A stretch of DNA of 29,820 nt from Firmicutes bacterium UBA4049 (GCA_002382755.1 DFZT01000014.1:1-29820); one strand, 5' to 3'. Shown: positions 7,963 through 15,708, counted from the first letter of the stretch. Numbers and translations are program-made. The notes: generated by a model not told the origin, from the letters alone.

Positions 7963-7985
7963 CTGACTGAATAAAGAATAAGTTG

Positions 7986-8029
7986 AAAAGAACCTGGAAG
8001 GACTGCTGACAGTTTTTCCAGGTTCTTTT
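7986..8029 (+). terminator. Rho-independent terminator after the thiolase
   Basis: A 10-bp perfect stem, GAACCTGGAA (7990-7999) with TTCCAGGTTC (8016-8025), is followed by TTTT; the flanking AAAA/TTTT extends the stem to 14 bp. It lies 28 bp after the thiolase stop codon. Confidence 0.9.
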
Positions 8030-8118
8030 AAATACAAGGGGGCTCTTGTATTTGATGTCGAAGTTTAGGTTATTTTGGCATTAAATAAGAGATATTTTTT
8101 GTTAAGGGTTTTACGTGA

Positions 8119-8124
8119 TATAAT
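8119..8124 (+). promoter_or_regulatory. Probable -10 box upstream of the GntR/RCK_C regulator
   Basis: A perfect TATAAT lies 38 bp before the regulator's proposed start codon. The bases 17 bp upstream (TTTTTG, 8096-8101) are a poor -35, so this promoter may need help or be regulated. Confidence 0.4.
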
Positions 8125-8161
8125 GTTGGCGTCATAAGAAAATGAAGGGGTGGATACAGCG

Positions 8162-8815
8162 TTGGAGGGGCAGGAAACCCATATTTTAGCAAGATATGCG
8201 ACTATTGCGGTTGATATTGCAACACGCATCGTACGGGGGGAGTACAGGGAAGGCCAGAAGGTATTCGGGAGATCTACCCTGGCAGGAAAGTACAGTGTAT
8301 CACCTGAAACGATCCGCAGGGCTTTGACTCTTCTTCAGGAAACCGGTATTGTCGGCGTTGTTCCCGGAGTTGGAGTTGTAGTTCAGTCACAGAAGGCAGC
8401 CGAGGCCTTTTTAACCGAGTACGGCCACCGGAAAGTGCTTCGGGGCATGCAGGAGAAACTGCACGGCCTGCTTAAAGAAAGGGAAATCATCGACCAGGAA
8501 ATCGAAAAACTGATGAATGAACTGCTTGATTATACTTTAAAAATGGCGGGCAACCTGCAGCGCGTAGAAGAAATAAGGGTGTCGCCCACTTCTGCTCTTG
8601 TCGGAAAAACACTGGCCGAGGCGGAGTTCAGGACAAAAACCGGAGCAACGGTCCTTTCTGTTTACCGCGGCGGGGAAGAAATCCTTTCGCCGCAGGCAGA
8701 TACCGTCATTTACAGCGGGGATGTTTTAATCCTCATTACGCCCCCGGAATTAAAGGAGAAAGTATACGGACTTGTGAACAATATCCCGCAGGCCGGCGGC
8801 GGTGAACATCCCTAA
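8162..8815 (+). CDS. GntR-type regulator with RCK_C (TrkA-C) domain, BusR-like
   Basis: The N-terminal winged helix of the GntR family spans about residues 10-75 (FGRSTLAGKYSVSPETIRRAL, recognition helix near SPETIRRALTLL). A helical, probably coiled-coil linker spans about 90-130, and a C-terminal RCK_C domain about 135-205 (VGKTLAEAEFRTKTGATVLSV, then DTVIYSGDVLILITPPE). This is the architecture of BusR, the c-di-AMP-binding repressor of glycine-betaine uptake in lactococci and streptococci, so a nucleotide or ion signal is likely; the ligand here is inferred. No transporter gene is nearby. I prefer TTG 8162 because AAGGGGTGG sits 8 bp upstream. A longer in-frame GTG at 8150 has its purines directly abutting the codon. 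It is followed by the promoter of the riboflavin operon. Confidence 0.85.
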   Translation: MEGQETHILARYATIAVDIATRIVRGEYREGQKVFGRSTLAGKYSVSPETIRRALTLLQETGIVGVVPGVGVVVQSQKAAEAFLTEYGHRKVLRGMQEKLHGLLKEREIIDQEIEKLMNELLDYTLKMAGNLQRVEEIRVSPTSALVGKTLAEAEFRTKTGATVLSVYRGGEEILSPQADTVIYSGDVLILITPPELKEKVYGLVNNIPQAGGGEHP

Positions 8816-8827
8816 ATTCGCGAATTA

Positions 8828-8857
8828 TTGACATTCGCCTGAGGATGGCTTTATAAT
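8828..8857 (+). promoter_or_regulatory. Sigma-A-type promoter of the riboflavin operon
   Basis: A perfect -35 TTGACA (8828-8833), an 18-bp spacer and a perfect -10 TATAAT (8852-8857) lie just before the FMN riboswitch. Transcription would start near 8864, a few bases before the aptamer P1 stem. Confidence 0.85.
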
Positions 8858-8872
8858 ATTTTATAAAACAAT

Positions 8873-8997
8873 ACCTTCGGGGACGGGTGAAATTCCCTAT
8901 CGGCGGTAAGAAGCCATCAAGCTTTAAGCCCGCTAGCCTTAGTGGCTGATCTGGTGAAAATCCAGAGCCGACAGTAACAGTCTGGATGGGAGAAGGT
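8873..8997 (+). promoter_or_regulatory. FMN riboswitch (RFN element)
   Basis: P1 is formed by ACCTTC (8873-8878) with GAAGGT (8992-8997). Between them are the conserved blocks of the RFN aptamer: CGGGGACGGGTGAAATTCCC, CGGCGGTAAG, AGCCCGC, GGTGAAAATCC, AGAGCCGACAGTAACAGT and GGATGGGAGAAGG. FMN binding should favour the downstream terminator (9050-9076) and shut off ribD-ribE-ribBA-ribH and the nicotinate gene behind them. Confidence 0.97.
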
Positions 8998-9049
8998 TTT
9001 TGGCTTTATCTCCTTATGATTTTTAAAGGACGAGTAAAGTTGTACTTTT

Positions 9050-9076
9050 ACCCCGGAGGTTTCTGCGGGGTTTTTA
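9050..9076 (+). terminator. Riboswitch expression-platform terminator
   Basis: ACCCCG (9050-9055) pairs with CGGGGT (9066-9071), followed by a T5 tract, between the aptamer and ribD. A GGAGG within the loop (9055-9059) is the only strong Shine-Dalgarno-like element before the ribD ATG at 9083, but it is more than 20 bases away. An upstream imperfect repeat GTAAAG/CTTTTAC (9034-9051) may belong to the alternative antiterminator fold. Confidence 0.65.
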
Positions 9077-9082
9077 TTATTT

Positions 9083-10192
9083 ATGGATGATCAAGACAGG
9101 TTTTATATGAGCAGGGCTTTGGAACTGGCGAAGCTTGGCCGGGGAAAAACAAGTCCCAACCCTATGGTTGGGGCGGTGATTGTCAAGGACGGCCGGGTGG
9201 CCGGGGAAGGCTATCATCAAAAAGCCGGGGGTCCTCATGCCGAGGTTGCCGCGCTTGACGATGCGGGTGAAAAAGCAAAGGGCGCCACTCTTTATGTAAA
9301 TTTGGAACCCTGCTGTCACTACGGCAGGACCGGCCCCTGCACAAATGCTATTGCAGAAGCCGGGATAAGCAGGGTTGTCATTGCGATGAGCGATCCCAAC
9401 CCGCTGGTCTGCGGCAGAGGAATTTCTTATCTTGAGCAGCGCCATGTGGAAGTTGCGACAGGTGTTTTAGAGGATGAAGCCCTCCTTTTAAATGAGATTT
9501 TTATCAAGTATATCACCACGGGCAGGCCTTTTGTAATGTTAAAGGCGGCAATGAGCTTGGACGGTAAAATTGCAGCCCGTACGGGGGATTCGCGTTGGGT
9601 TACAGGTCCCGCATCCCGCAGCCAGGTTCATGTTTTGCGTAGTCAGTACGATGCTGTTCTGGTTGGTATAAATACCGTACTTGCCGATGATCCGCTTCTT
9701 ACCGTCCGGCTGCCCGGCGAAAAAGGGAAAAACCCCGTGCGGGTTGTAGCCGACAGCCTGGCCCGAACGCCGGTAACTTCCCGTGTGCTCTCACAGCCGG
9801 AGGAAGCGCCGACAATTATTGCGACAACCGGGGGCGCCGACGCACAGAAGATTGCCCGGCTGAAAGAAACGGGGGCGGAAGTGCTTATCGTGCCGGGAGA
9901 CGGACCCCGTGTGGATTTAAAACGGCTGATGGCGGATTTAGCCGGGCGTGAAATTACCAGCGTGATGATTGAAGGGGGAGGAGAAATAAACGCTTCAGCT
10001 TTGGAAAACGGCCTTGTAGACAAGGTAATCTGGTTTATCGCCCCTAAAATAGTTGGCGGGCGGGTATCTCCAGGCCCTGTGGGAGGCCGGGGAATAACAC
10101 TGATGGCGGAAGCCGGGCAGATTGAGAACTTAACTGTGACGATGTTTGGCGAGGATATCTGCCTGGAGGGTTACCTCAAGCAATCACCGTAA
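9083..10192 (+). CDS. ribD: Bifunctional riboflavin biosynthesis protein RibD
   Basis: RibD deaminates the 2,5-diaminopyrimidine ribosyl phosphate made from GTP and then reduces its side chain with NADPH. The deaminase domain (about residues 1-145) carries the zinc ligands His52 and Cys77/Cys86 in PHAEVAAL and EPCCHYGRTGPC, with Glu54 as proton shuttle. The reductase domain (about 150-365) has KAAMSLDGKIA, VLVGINTVLADDPLLTVR and MIEGGGEINASAL. The length of 369 is normal. The ATG at 9083 lacks a well-placed Shine-Dalgarno, which is unusual for this genome; the next in-frame Met (9107) would lose the conserved start of helix 1. First gene of the FMN-regulated operon. Confidence 0.97.
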   Translation: MDDQDRFYMSRALELAKLGRGKTSPNPMVGAVIVKDGRVAGEGYHQKAGGPHAEVAALDDAGEKAKGATLYVNLEPCCHYGRTGPCTNAIAEAGISRVVIAMSDPNPLVCGRGISYLEQRHVEVATGVLEDEALLLNEIFIKYITTGRPFVMLKAAMSLDGKIAARTGDSRWVTGPASRSQVHVLRSQYDAVLVGINTVLADDPLLTVRLPGEKGKNPVRVVADSLARTPVTSRVLSQPEEAPTIIATTGGADAQKIARLKETGAEVLIVPGDGPRVDLKRLMADLAGREITSVMIEGGGEINASALENGLVDKVIWFIAPKIVGGRVSPGPVGGRGITLMAEAGQIENLTVTMFGEDICLEGYLKQSP

Positions 10193-10214
10193 TTGAAGAT
10201 CGGGGTGTATTGAA

Positions 10215-10871
10215 CTGTTTACTGGTTTAGCAGAGGAACTTGGTCAACTTATAAATGTTGTGCGCGGCCCGGCCTCAGCGGCATTAAAAATTAAAGCCGG
10301 GCGGATCATCAGGCAGGCGCATCAGGGGGACAGCATAGCTGTTAACGGTGTCTGCCTTACGGTTACAAAGCTGGGGGAAGGCTTCTTTACAGCGGATGTC
10401 GTGGCTGAAACCCTGGCCAGGTCCAACCTGGGCAAACTAGGCCCGGGAGATATGTTGAATCTTGAGCGGGCGATGCGTTTGGGCGACCGCATGGGCGGGC
10501 ATTTGGTCAGCGGCCACATAGACGGAGTCGGTGTGATTTCGGGTAAAAAGGCGGAAGATGTGGCTCTCGTGTTCGATATTTCGGCCCCTGTCGAGGTAAC
10601 GCGTTATTTAATAGAAAAAGGTTCGGTTGCAGTTGACGGCATAAGCCTTACCGTTGTAAATTTTAATGAGCAAAGTTTCCGGGTTTCAATTATACCCCAT
10701 ACCGCCCGGAATACTACCCTGGGCTATAAAGGACCGGGGGATACTGTAAATCTTGAAGCGGATCTGATCGGAAAGTATATAGAAAAATTTTTATTGAACG
10801 GCTGCCCGGATACCGGAGGGAAAAAAGAAGGAATATCCTTATCTTTTCTGGCCGATCAGGGATTTTTATAG
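10215..10871 (+). CDS. ribE: Riboflavin synthase alpha chain, apparently CTG-initiated
   Basis: Riboflavin synthase converts two 6,7-dimethyl-8-ribityllumazine into riboflavin and the pyrimidine that RibH reuses. It has two tandem lumazine-binding barrels. Barrel 1 includes GDSIAVNGVCLTV and GDRMGGHLVSGHIDGVG; barrel 2 includes GSVAVDGISLTVV and TARNTTLG. The universal N-terminus is MFTGLVEELG. The same residues are found here as (L)FTGLAEELGQLINVVRG beginning at CTG 10215, in frame, with GGGGTG 8 bp upstream. The first standard start codon in frame (GTG 10260) would remove 15 residues of barrel 1 including FTG. I therefore take CTG as the start, giving 218 residues. ribD ends 22 bp earlier and ribBA begins about 40 bp later. 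Confidence 0.9.
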   Translation: MFTGLAEELGQLINVVRGPASAALKIKAGRIIRQAHQGDSIAVNGVCLTVTKLGEGFFTADVVAETLARSNLGKLGPGDMLNLERAMRLGDRMGGHLVSGHIDGVGVISGKKAEDVALVFDISAPVEVTRYLIEKGSVAVDGISLTVVNFNEQSFRVSIIPHTARNTTLGYKGPGDTVNLEADLIGKYIEKFLLNGCPDTGGKKEGISLSFLADQGFL

Positions 10872-10910
10872 AAAAAGCCCGCAAAAATCTTTTGGAAAGG
10901 GAAAATAGCG

Positions 10911-12122
10911 ATGGAATACAAGTTTAATACTGTTGAGGAAGCTATCAAAGAAATTCAACAGGGCAAAATGATTGTAGTAGTTGACGATAAGGACCGGGAA
11001 AATGAGGGAGATCTGATTATGGCCGCTGAAAAGGCCACACCGGAAGCAATTAATTTCATGATCACACACGGCAGGGGACTCCTGTGCATGCCGTTAGCGG
11101 CTCAGCGGCTGGACGAGCTGGATTTGCCGCCCATGGTGACGAATAACACCGATCCTCACGGCACCGCTTTTACTGTTTCCGTCGATCACAGGGGAACTAC
11201 TACAGGCATATCGGCTTTTGAGCGCGCTTTCACAGTTAAGGCTATACTGGATCCGGCGACTTCTGCAGACGATTTAAGGCGTCCCGGCCATGTCTTTCCT
11301 TTAAGGGCCAAGGAAGGCGGCGTTCTCCGCCGGGCCGGCCATACCGAGGCCTCGGTGGATCTGGCCAGACTGGCGGGGTTGTTTCCGGCCGGGATTATTT
11401 GCGAAGTAATGAGAGAAGACGGGAAAATGGCCCGCGTGGATGACTTGATTAAATTCTGCAGCCTTCACGGACTAATGATTATTACTGTGGCTGATCTGAT
11501 TCAATACAGGAGGCGTACGGAAAAACTCATCAGGAAGGTTGATGAAGCTAAGCTTCCCACCAGGAATGGCGATTTCATCGCGGCAGCTTATGAAAGCACC
11601 CTTGACGGAAAGGGGCATCTTGCGCTGGTAAAAGGTGATCTAAGCGCCGTCGAAGCCCCGCTGGTCAGGGTCCACTCGGAGTGCCTGACGGGGGACGTTT
11701 TTGGATCTTTGCGCTGCGACTGCGGCGATCAGGTCGCCAGGGCGCTGGAAATGATCGAAAAGGAAGGCGTTGGAGTATTTTTATACATGCGCCAGGAAGG
11801 GCGGGGAATTGGCCTTTTAAACAAAATCAGGGCTTATAAGCTTCAGGACGAGGGAAGGGATACAGTTGAGGCCAACGAAGAACTCGGCTTTCCGCCTGAC
11901 TTAAGGGATTATGGTATTGGAGCGCAAATTCTGGCGGACCTCGGCCTGGAAAAAATCCGCCTGATGACCAATAATCCCCGCAAGATCGCCGGCCTTGAAG
12001 GGTATGGCTTGAAAGTCATCAGAAGGGTTCCTATTGAAATATCTCCGGGAGTTGACAACCGCTTTTATTTGTCAACCAAAAAGAAAAAGCTAGGCCATCT
12101 GTTAGAAATAGACGGTTTTTAA
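10911..12122 (+). CDS. ribBA: Bifunctional DHBP synthase / GTP cyclohydrolase II (RibBA)
   Basis: It supplies both branches of riboflavin synthesis. Residues 1-200 make 3,4-dihydroxy-2-butanone 4-phosphate from ribulose 5-phosphate ([13 protein letters not shown] acidic loop; [34 protein letters not shown]). Residues 205-403 open the GTP ring (zinc Cys cluster in [40 protein letters not shown]). Length 403 and all motifs are normal. The ATG at 10911 is preceded by GGAAAGGGA. Third gene of the FMN-controlled operon, 15 bp before ribH. Confidence 0.98.
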   Translation: MEYKFNTVEEAIKEIQQGKMIVVVDDKDRENEGDLIMAAEKATPEAINFMITHGRGLLCMPLAAQRLDELDLPPMVTNNTDPHGTAFTVSVDHRGTTTGISAFERAFTVKAILDPATSADDLRRPGHVFPLRAKEGGVLRRAGHTEASVDLARLAGLFPAGIICEVMREDGKMARVDDLIKFCSLHGLMIITVADLIQYRRRTEKLIRKVDEAKLPTRNGDFIAAAYESTLDGKGHLALVKGDLSAVEAPLVRVHSECLTGDVFGSLRCDCGDQVARALEMIEKEGVGVFLYMRQEGRGIGLLNKIRAYKLQDEGRDTVEANEELGFPPDLRDYGIGAQILADLGLEKIRLMTNNPRKIAGLEGYGLKVIRRVPIEISPGVDNRFYLSTKKKKLGHLLEIDGF

Positions 12123-12137
12123 TAAGGAGGAGAAAAA

Positions 12138-12617
12138 TTGAAAGTTTACGAAGGTCATTTAATGGGCCAGGGCTTAAAATTCGGGGTGGTGGTCGGACGT
12201 TTCAACGAATTTATTACCAACCGCCTTTTAAGCGGCGCTCTGGATACGCTGAAGCGCCATGGGGTTGCCGGCGATGACATAGAAGTGGCCTGGGTTCCGG
12301 GCGCTTTTGAGATACCTACGGTAGCCCGCCGGATGATCGACCTTGGACGTTTTGACGCTGTTATCTGCCTCGGCGCTGTAATCCGCGGCGCGACACCGCA
12401 TTTTGAGCATGTGGCAAACCAGGTATCCAGAGGCGTCGCCAAAATCAGTCTGGACAGCGGAGTGCCTGTTGCATTCGGGGTTATTCTTGCCGACAGCATC
12501 GAACAAGCTATTGAACGTGCGGGAACCAAAGCGGGGAATAAAGGTGGCAGCGCTGCTGAAATGGCCATTGAGATGGCTAATTTGCTTAAGGGGATTTCCG
12601 GCGGAAAGGAAGAATAA
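12138..12617 (+). CDS. ribH: 6,7-dimethyl-8-ribityllumazine synthase
   Basis: It condenses the RibBA butanone phosphate with the RibD pyrimidine to give lumazine, the substrate of riboflavin synthase; family members often assemble into icosahedral shells. Characteristic motifs are [41 protein letters not shown] with the catalytic His in the HFEH segment, [15 protein letters not shown], and [13 protein letters not shown]. The 159 residues are standard. The TTG start at 12138 has a strong AAGGAGG 8 bp upstream. Confidence 0.98.
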   Translation: MKVYEGHLMGQGLKFGVVVGRFNEFITNRLLSGALDTLKRHGVAGDDIEVAWVPGAFEIPTVARRMIDLGRFDAVICLGAVIRGATPHFEHVANQVSRGVAKISLDSGVPVAFGVILADSIEQAIERAGTKAGNKGGSAAEMAIEMANLLKGISGGKEE

Positions 12618-12620
12618 TTT

Positions 12621-13661
12621 ATGGGACTGTTTCAGACGGTTCGGAGCTTAAAGGAAATTGAAGAACTCGCCATGGCGCCTGACAGACTTCTTTTTTCCGC
12701 CAGCGAGCGGGAGATAAAAGAGGGCTGGACCACAGATATATATTTTGTAAAGGCCAGGGAAATTTTAAGAGAAACAGGATTGGATAAAATTCAGGTTGCA
12801 GCGGAAGTTTTTGCGCGGCATCCGGGAATATTGGCAGGCGTTCCCGAAGTAAAAAACCTTTTACAGGATACCGGCGTTGAGTTGTGGTCTCTTCAGGAGG
12901 GCGAGTTTTTCCGGGAAAAAGAGGTTGTAATGCGCATCAGCGGCCCCTATGACAGTTTCGGGATTTTTGAAACAGCCTTACTGGGCATTCTGTCCAGTTC
13001 AAGCGGTTGGGCAACGGCCGCCAGACAGTGCAAGGACGCCGCCGGCGCGAAAAAGGTTGTTTGTTTTGGCGCCCGCCATGTGCATCCTGCTGTTGCGCCT
13101 GTTATGGAGAGGGCTGCTATTATCGGCGGCGCTGACGGGGCAAGCTGCATCCTGGGGGCAAAACTGGCCGGCAGGGAACCGACCGGAACAATGCCTCATG
13201 CTGTAATTCTTATCCTGGGCGATACGGTAAAAGTTGCCGATATCTATCAGCGGATTATGCCCGAAGGTTCGCCGGTGATTATCCTGGTCGATACTTTCAA
13301 GGATGAAGCGGAGGAAACTTTGAGGGTCGCCGAAGCTTTGCAAGACAGATTAAGTGGCGTCAGGCTCGATACACCCAGCGAAAGAGGCGGGGTTACACCC
13401 GCGCTGGTTCAAGAAATAAGGGCGCGCCTAGACCTGGGGGGCTTTTCACATGTCCAAATCCTGGTTAGCGGGGGTATAACGCCTGAACGTATAGTGGTCC
13501 TTGACAGGGCAGGCGCGGATTCTTTCGGAGTAGGTAGTTATATATCATCCGCCCCGCCCATCGACATGACAATGGACCTGAAAGAAGTTAATGGAAGACC
13601 GGTTACCAAGCGGGGGCGCATTCCGGGAATTACCCATTCGCCGCGATTGAAGAAGTTTTAA
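12621..13661 (+). CDS. Nicotinate phosphoribosyltransferase-like protein
   Basis: This 346-residue type II phosphoribosyltransferase fold belongs to the NAPRTase/quinolinate PRTase superfamily. Visible motifs are WTTDIYFVKAREIL near the N-terminus, FGARHVHPAV, GGADGASCILGAKLAG, GTMPHA, ILVDTFKDEAEE, VRLDTPSERGG and LVSGGITPERI: the set expected for nicotinate phosphoribosyltransferase, which makes NaMN from nicotinate and PRPP for NAD salvage. It starts 3 bp after ribH, so it is the fifth gene of the FMN-riboswitch operon. Shorter NAPRTase-like proteins of this kind are not all biochemically proven, so the substrate is inferred. nadD at 22752 would use its product. Confidence 0.85.
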   Translation: MGLFQTVRSLKEIEELAMAPDRLLFSASEREIKEGWTTDIYFVKAREILRETGLDKIQVAAEVFARHPGILAGVPEVKNLLQDTGVELWSLQEGEFFREKEVVMRISGPYDSFGIFETALLGILSSSSGWATAARQCKDAAGAKKVVCFGARHVHPAVAPVMERAAIIGGADGASCILGAKLAGREPTGTMPHAVILILGDTVKVADIYQRIMPEGSPVIILVDTFKDEAEETLRVAEALQDRLSGVRLDTPSERGGVTPALVQEIRARLDLGGFSHVQILVSGGITPERIVVLDRAGADSFGVGSYISSAPPIDMTMDLKEVNGRPVTKRGRIPGITHSPRLKKF

Positions 13662-13679
13662 AAACTGCCTGCCGGCGCT

Positions 13680-13871
13680 TTAAATAGCTCTTTTTACTTT
13701 GCCGCTTCTTAAACAGCGCGTACAAACAAGAATTCTTTTCGGCGAGCCGTCAACAACCGCCTTAACACGCTGCAGGTTTGCCGCCCAGGTTCTTTTTGTG
13801 CGAATGTGGGAGTGGCTTACCTTCATGCCGACTTCGACGCCCTTCCCGCAGATTGTACATTTTCTGGCCAA
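13680..13871 (-). CDS. rpmB: 50S ribosomal protein L28, zinc-ribbon form
   Basis: L28 is a 63-residue large-subunit protein. It keeps the four-cysteine zinc site (Cys5, Cys8 in CTICGKG and Cys50, Cys53 in CTRCLRSGK) of the C+ paralogue type. In bacteria that carry both forms, the Cys-less paralogue is expressed under zinc starvation. The conserved VSHSHIRTKRTWAANLQ is present. It is convergent with the nicotinate gene, ending 18 bp away. In relatives rpmB is followed, on the other strand, by a DAK-type gene and recG, of which only a recG stump remains here. Confidence 0.97.
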   Translation of the reverse strand: MARKCTICGKGVEVGMKVSHSHIRTKRTWAANLQRVKAVVDGSPKRILVCTRCLRSGKVKRAI

Positions 13872-13945
13872 TCAATACATCTCCCTTGAAGAATAAACTG
13901 TTGATTATTCTATCAAAAGTTGCAGGGTCATGCAAGTCATGTTTT

Positions 13946-14179
13946 CCAGAACAACTGTTACTGAGGGGGCCGGGTGAATTGACGGGATTCCGCCAGTCCG
14001 GTTTGCCGGAATTTAAAGCGGCCGACCTGATCCGTGAGCATCTGCTTGTACAAGTCAGGGACGAGGCCTTTAAATTACTGGAAGACGATCCGGGGTTTAA
14101 GAGCGGCGATAACTTATTACTAAAGGAAGAATTGCAGGCAAAGTCGATGAATATATCAAAATTTAAAGCACCAAATTAA
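13946..14179 (+). pseudogene. recG: recG remnant (C-terminal end of the branch-migration helicase)
   Basis: The frame contains PEQLLLRGPGEL, then GFRQSGLPEFKAADLIRE, DEAFKLLEDDPGF and NLLLKEELQAK. This matches the conserved last 75 or so residues of RecG (LRGPGEF-G-TRQSGLPEFK in intact proteins). Nothing upstream of 13946 reads as RecG, so the wedge and helicase domains (about 600 residues) are gone. Near the end a single-base loss around 14143 is likely: adding one T after AAG would give KFDEYIKI and a stop at 14164-14166, instead of the observed tail. A functional RecG, if any, must be encoded elsewhere. Confidence 0.8.
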
Positions 14180-14241
14180 AATTTAACACTACTAGTTTTT
14201 AAATCCTTATTTTCAAGCTATTAACTGGGTAAAATGTTCTA

Positions 14242-14271
14242 GTTTAAAGCAATTTATTAATGCTCATAATA
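14242..14271 (+). promoter_or_regulatory. Possible sigma-G (forespore) promoter of the SASP gene
   Basis: CATAATA at 14265-14271 fits the forespore -10 consensus CATNNTA. GTTTA at 14242-14246, 18 bp upstream, is one mismatch from the GYATA-like -35. The position, about 34 bp before the SASP start, fits a forespore-expressed gene. The match is short, so it is tentative. Confidence 0.4.
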
Positions 14272-14304
14272 AACTCAAGCTGAAAATGAGGAGGTGAAAA
14301 TTAA

Positions 14305-14559
14305 ATGGCACAGGGACAGAAATCGAATAGGATACTTATCAACCAGGCTTCTAACGCTATGGAGCAGTTTAAATGGGAAACTGCGGCCGAGCTTGGCATT
14401 CAGGTTCCCCAGGGTGGTTACATGGGTGACATTCCTTCCCGTGTTAATGGCGCCATAGGCGGCAATATGGTCAAAAAGATGATCGCTGCTTATGAAACAA
14501 GCCTGGCTAGCGGCAACCAGCCTCCGACTCCTTCGGTTACTTCAAGCGGCGGCCGCTAG
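14305..14559 (+). CDS. Alpha/beta-type small acid-soluble spore protein
   Basis: This 84-residue DNA-binding protein coats and protects spore DNA in the forespore. The central helix-turn-helix pattern is seen in LINQASNAMEQFKWETAAELG and GGNMVKKMIAAYETSL. FKWETAAELG is equivalent to the site where GPR protease cuts SASPs during germination, after the Glu. The C-terminal tail is Ser/Gly/Pro-rich. A strong GAGGAGGTG precedes the ATG. It is monocistronic, with a terminator at 14625. The protease gene gpr lies immediately downstream on the opposite strand. Confidence 0.95.
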   Translation: MAQGQKSNRILINQASNAMEQFKWETAAELGIQVPQGGYMGDIPSRVNGAIGGNMVKKMIAAYETSLASGNQPPTPSVTSSGGR

Positions 14560-14624
14560 ATGCTCCTTAAGGGAGTATTTCTTAGCTGAGATCCAAAGAT
14601 GAGTAAAGAATTATTTTCTTATTA

Positions 14625-14675
14625 GCCGGAAGGCCAGTTTTAGGGTAAAAGCTTAACTGGCCTGCCGGTTTTTTT
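14625..14675 (+). terminator. Strong terminator after the SASP gene
   Basis: A long stem, CCGG-A-GGCCAGTT (from 14626) paired with AACTGGCC-T-GCCGG (to 14668), is followed by seven Ts. It lies between the convergent SASP and gpr genes, about 65 bp past the SASP stop. Confidence 0.9.
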
Positions 14676-14736
14676 AACAGTATAGACCCCTATGAACTCC
14701 CTAAGATAAGTTAATTTTCAGTATGGACGGTTATCA

Positions 14737-15708
14737 TTAATGCATGTAGAATGTGTAATCGTCCTGGGTTAACTCCGGCTGTAAGGCGGATGTTATACCG
14801 GCCGCTATAATTTGTGCCGTGCTGTGGATCAAGGCGTCAATCTCTTTCGGAGTGACAGTAAGATTTCCCCCGAAGGGTTCGAGCACTTTATTGATTGCCT
14901 CCCGCGAAAAGTTTAAGCTGGTTTGATTGTTTGTTTGCGCCTGTTTCAAGTACTGTTCTATGGCATCACTGGCGATGACGGCAGCGTGAACCACTGTGGG
15001 AACACCGATCGCTATTACGGGTACGCCCATTGTTTCCTGATTTATACCGGACCTTTGGTTTCCAATACCGGAGCCGGGTTTTATCCCTGTAGTGGCTATT
15101 TGGATTGTGGTTGCGATGCGTGTAACACTGCGGGCTGCAAGTGAGTCAATGGTGATAATCAGTTCCGGGTGGATTTTTTCCGCAACACCCTTGATTATTT
15201 CCGCAGTTTCAATACCCGTAATTCCCAGTACCCCGGGAGCCATAGCGCTGACCGATCGCATTCCCTTTTTTAATGTCTGGGGAGCGTAATTAAAAAGATG
15301 GCGGGTCACCAGGCTTTGCTCAATTACTTCAGGGCCCAGCGCGTCAGGAGTTGCCCGCCAGTTTCCCAGGCCGACCAGTAATATGTTGGCGTATTCGGGG
15401 AGATTGACTAATGTTTTAAGATAATGAGCCAGTATTTCGCCTGTTTCCTTATGTGCCGCGGGGTTGTTTTCCCTGATTAACGGCGCTTCAATGGTTATGT
15501 AAATGCCGACAGGTTTTCCCATGATTTTTTCCGCGTATTGTTCCATAATATTGACTATGGTTACCTGCGCATGTTCGTAATTTTCCTGATCAACCTTTAC
15601 ACCCGGAATTTCCTGGCCGGTTTCGCCGCGGACAATTTCTCTGGCTTCTAAGGCAAGGTCTAAACTGATTCCAAAATTCTGGTAAACTTCACTTAACATT
15701 CTAATCAT
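14737..15708 (-). CDS. gpr: GPR endopeptidase (germination protease)
   Basis: This peptidase (family A25) degrades small acid-soluble proteins at the start of germination; it is made in the forespore as an inactive zymogen. Family motifs include an N-terminal SLDLALEARE, YITIEAPLIREN, LLVGLGNWRATPDALGP (one catalytic-region Asp), LITIDSLAARS (the second) and a C-terminal VTPKEIDALI. The 323 residues are somewhat shorter than the roughly 370 of Bacillus GPR. Two near-adjacent ATGs exist: 15708, and 15699, which has AGGGATG about 6 bp upstream and is the better initiator. It is convergent with its likely substrate gene at 14305. Confidence 0.95.
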   Translation of the reverse strand: MIRMLSEVYQNFGISLDLALEAREIVRGETGQEIPGVKVDQENYEHAQVTIVNIMEQYAEKIMGKPVGIYITIEAPLIRENNPAAHKETGEILAHYLKTLVNLPEYANILLVGLGNWRATPDALGPEVIEQSLVTRHLFNYAPQTLKKGMRSVSAMAPGVLGITGIETAEIIKGVAEKIHPELIITIDSLAARSVTRIATTIQIATTGIKPGSGIGNQRSGINQETMGVPVIAIGVPTVVHAAVIASDAIEQYLKQAQTNNQTSLNFSREAINKVLEPFGGNLTVTPKEIDALIHSTAQIIAAGITSALQPELTQDDYTFYMH

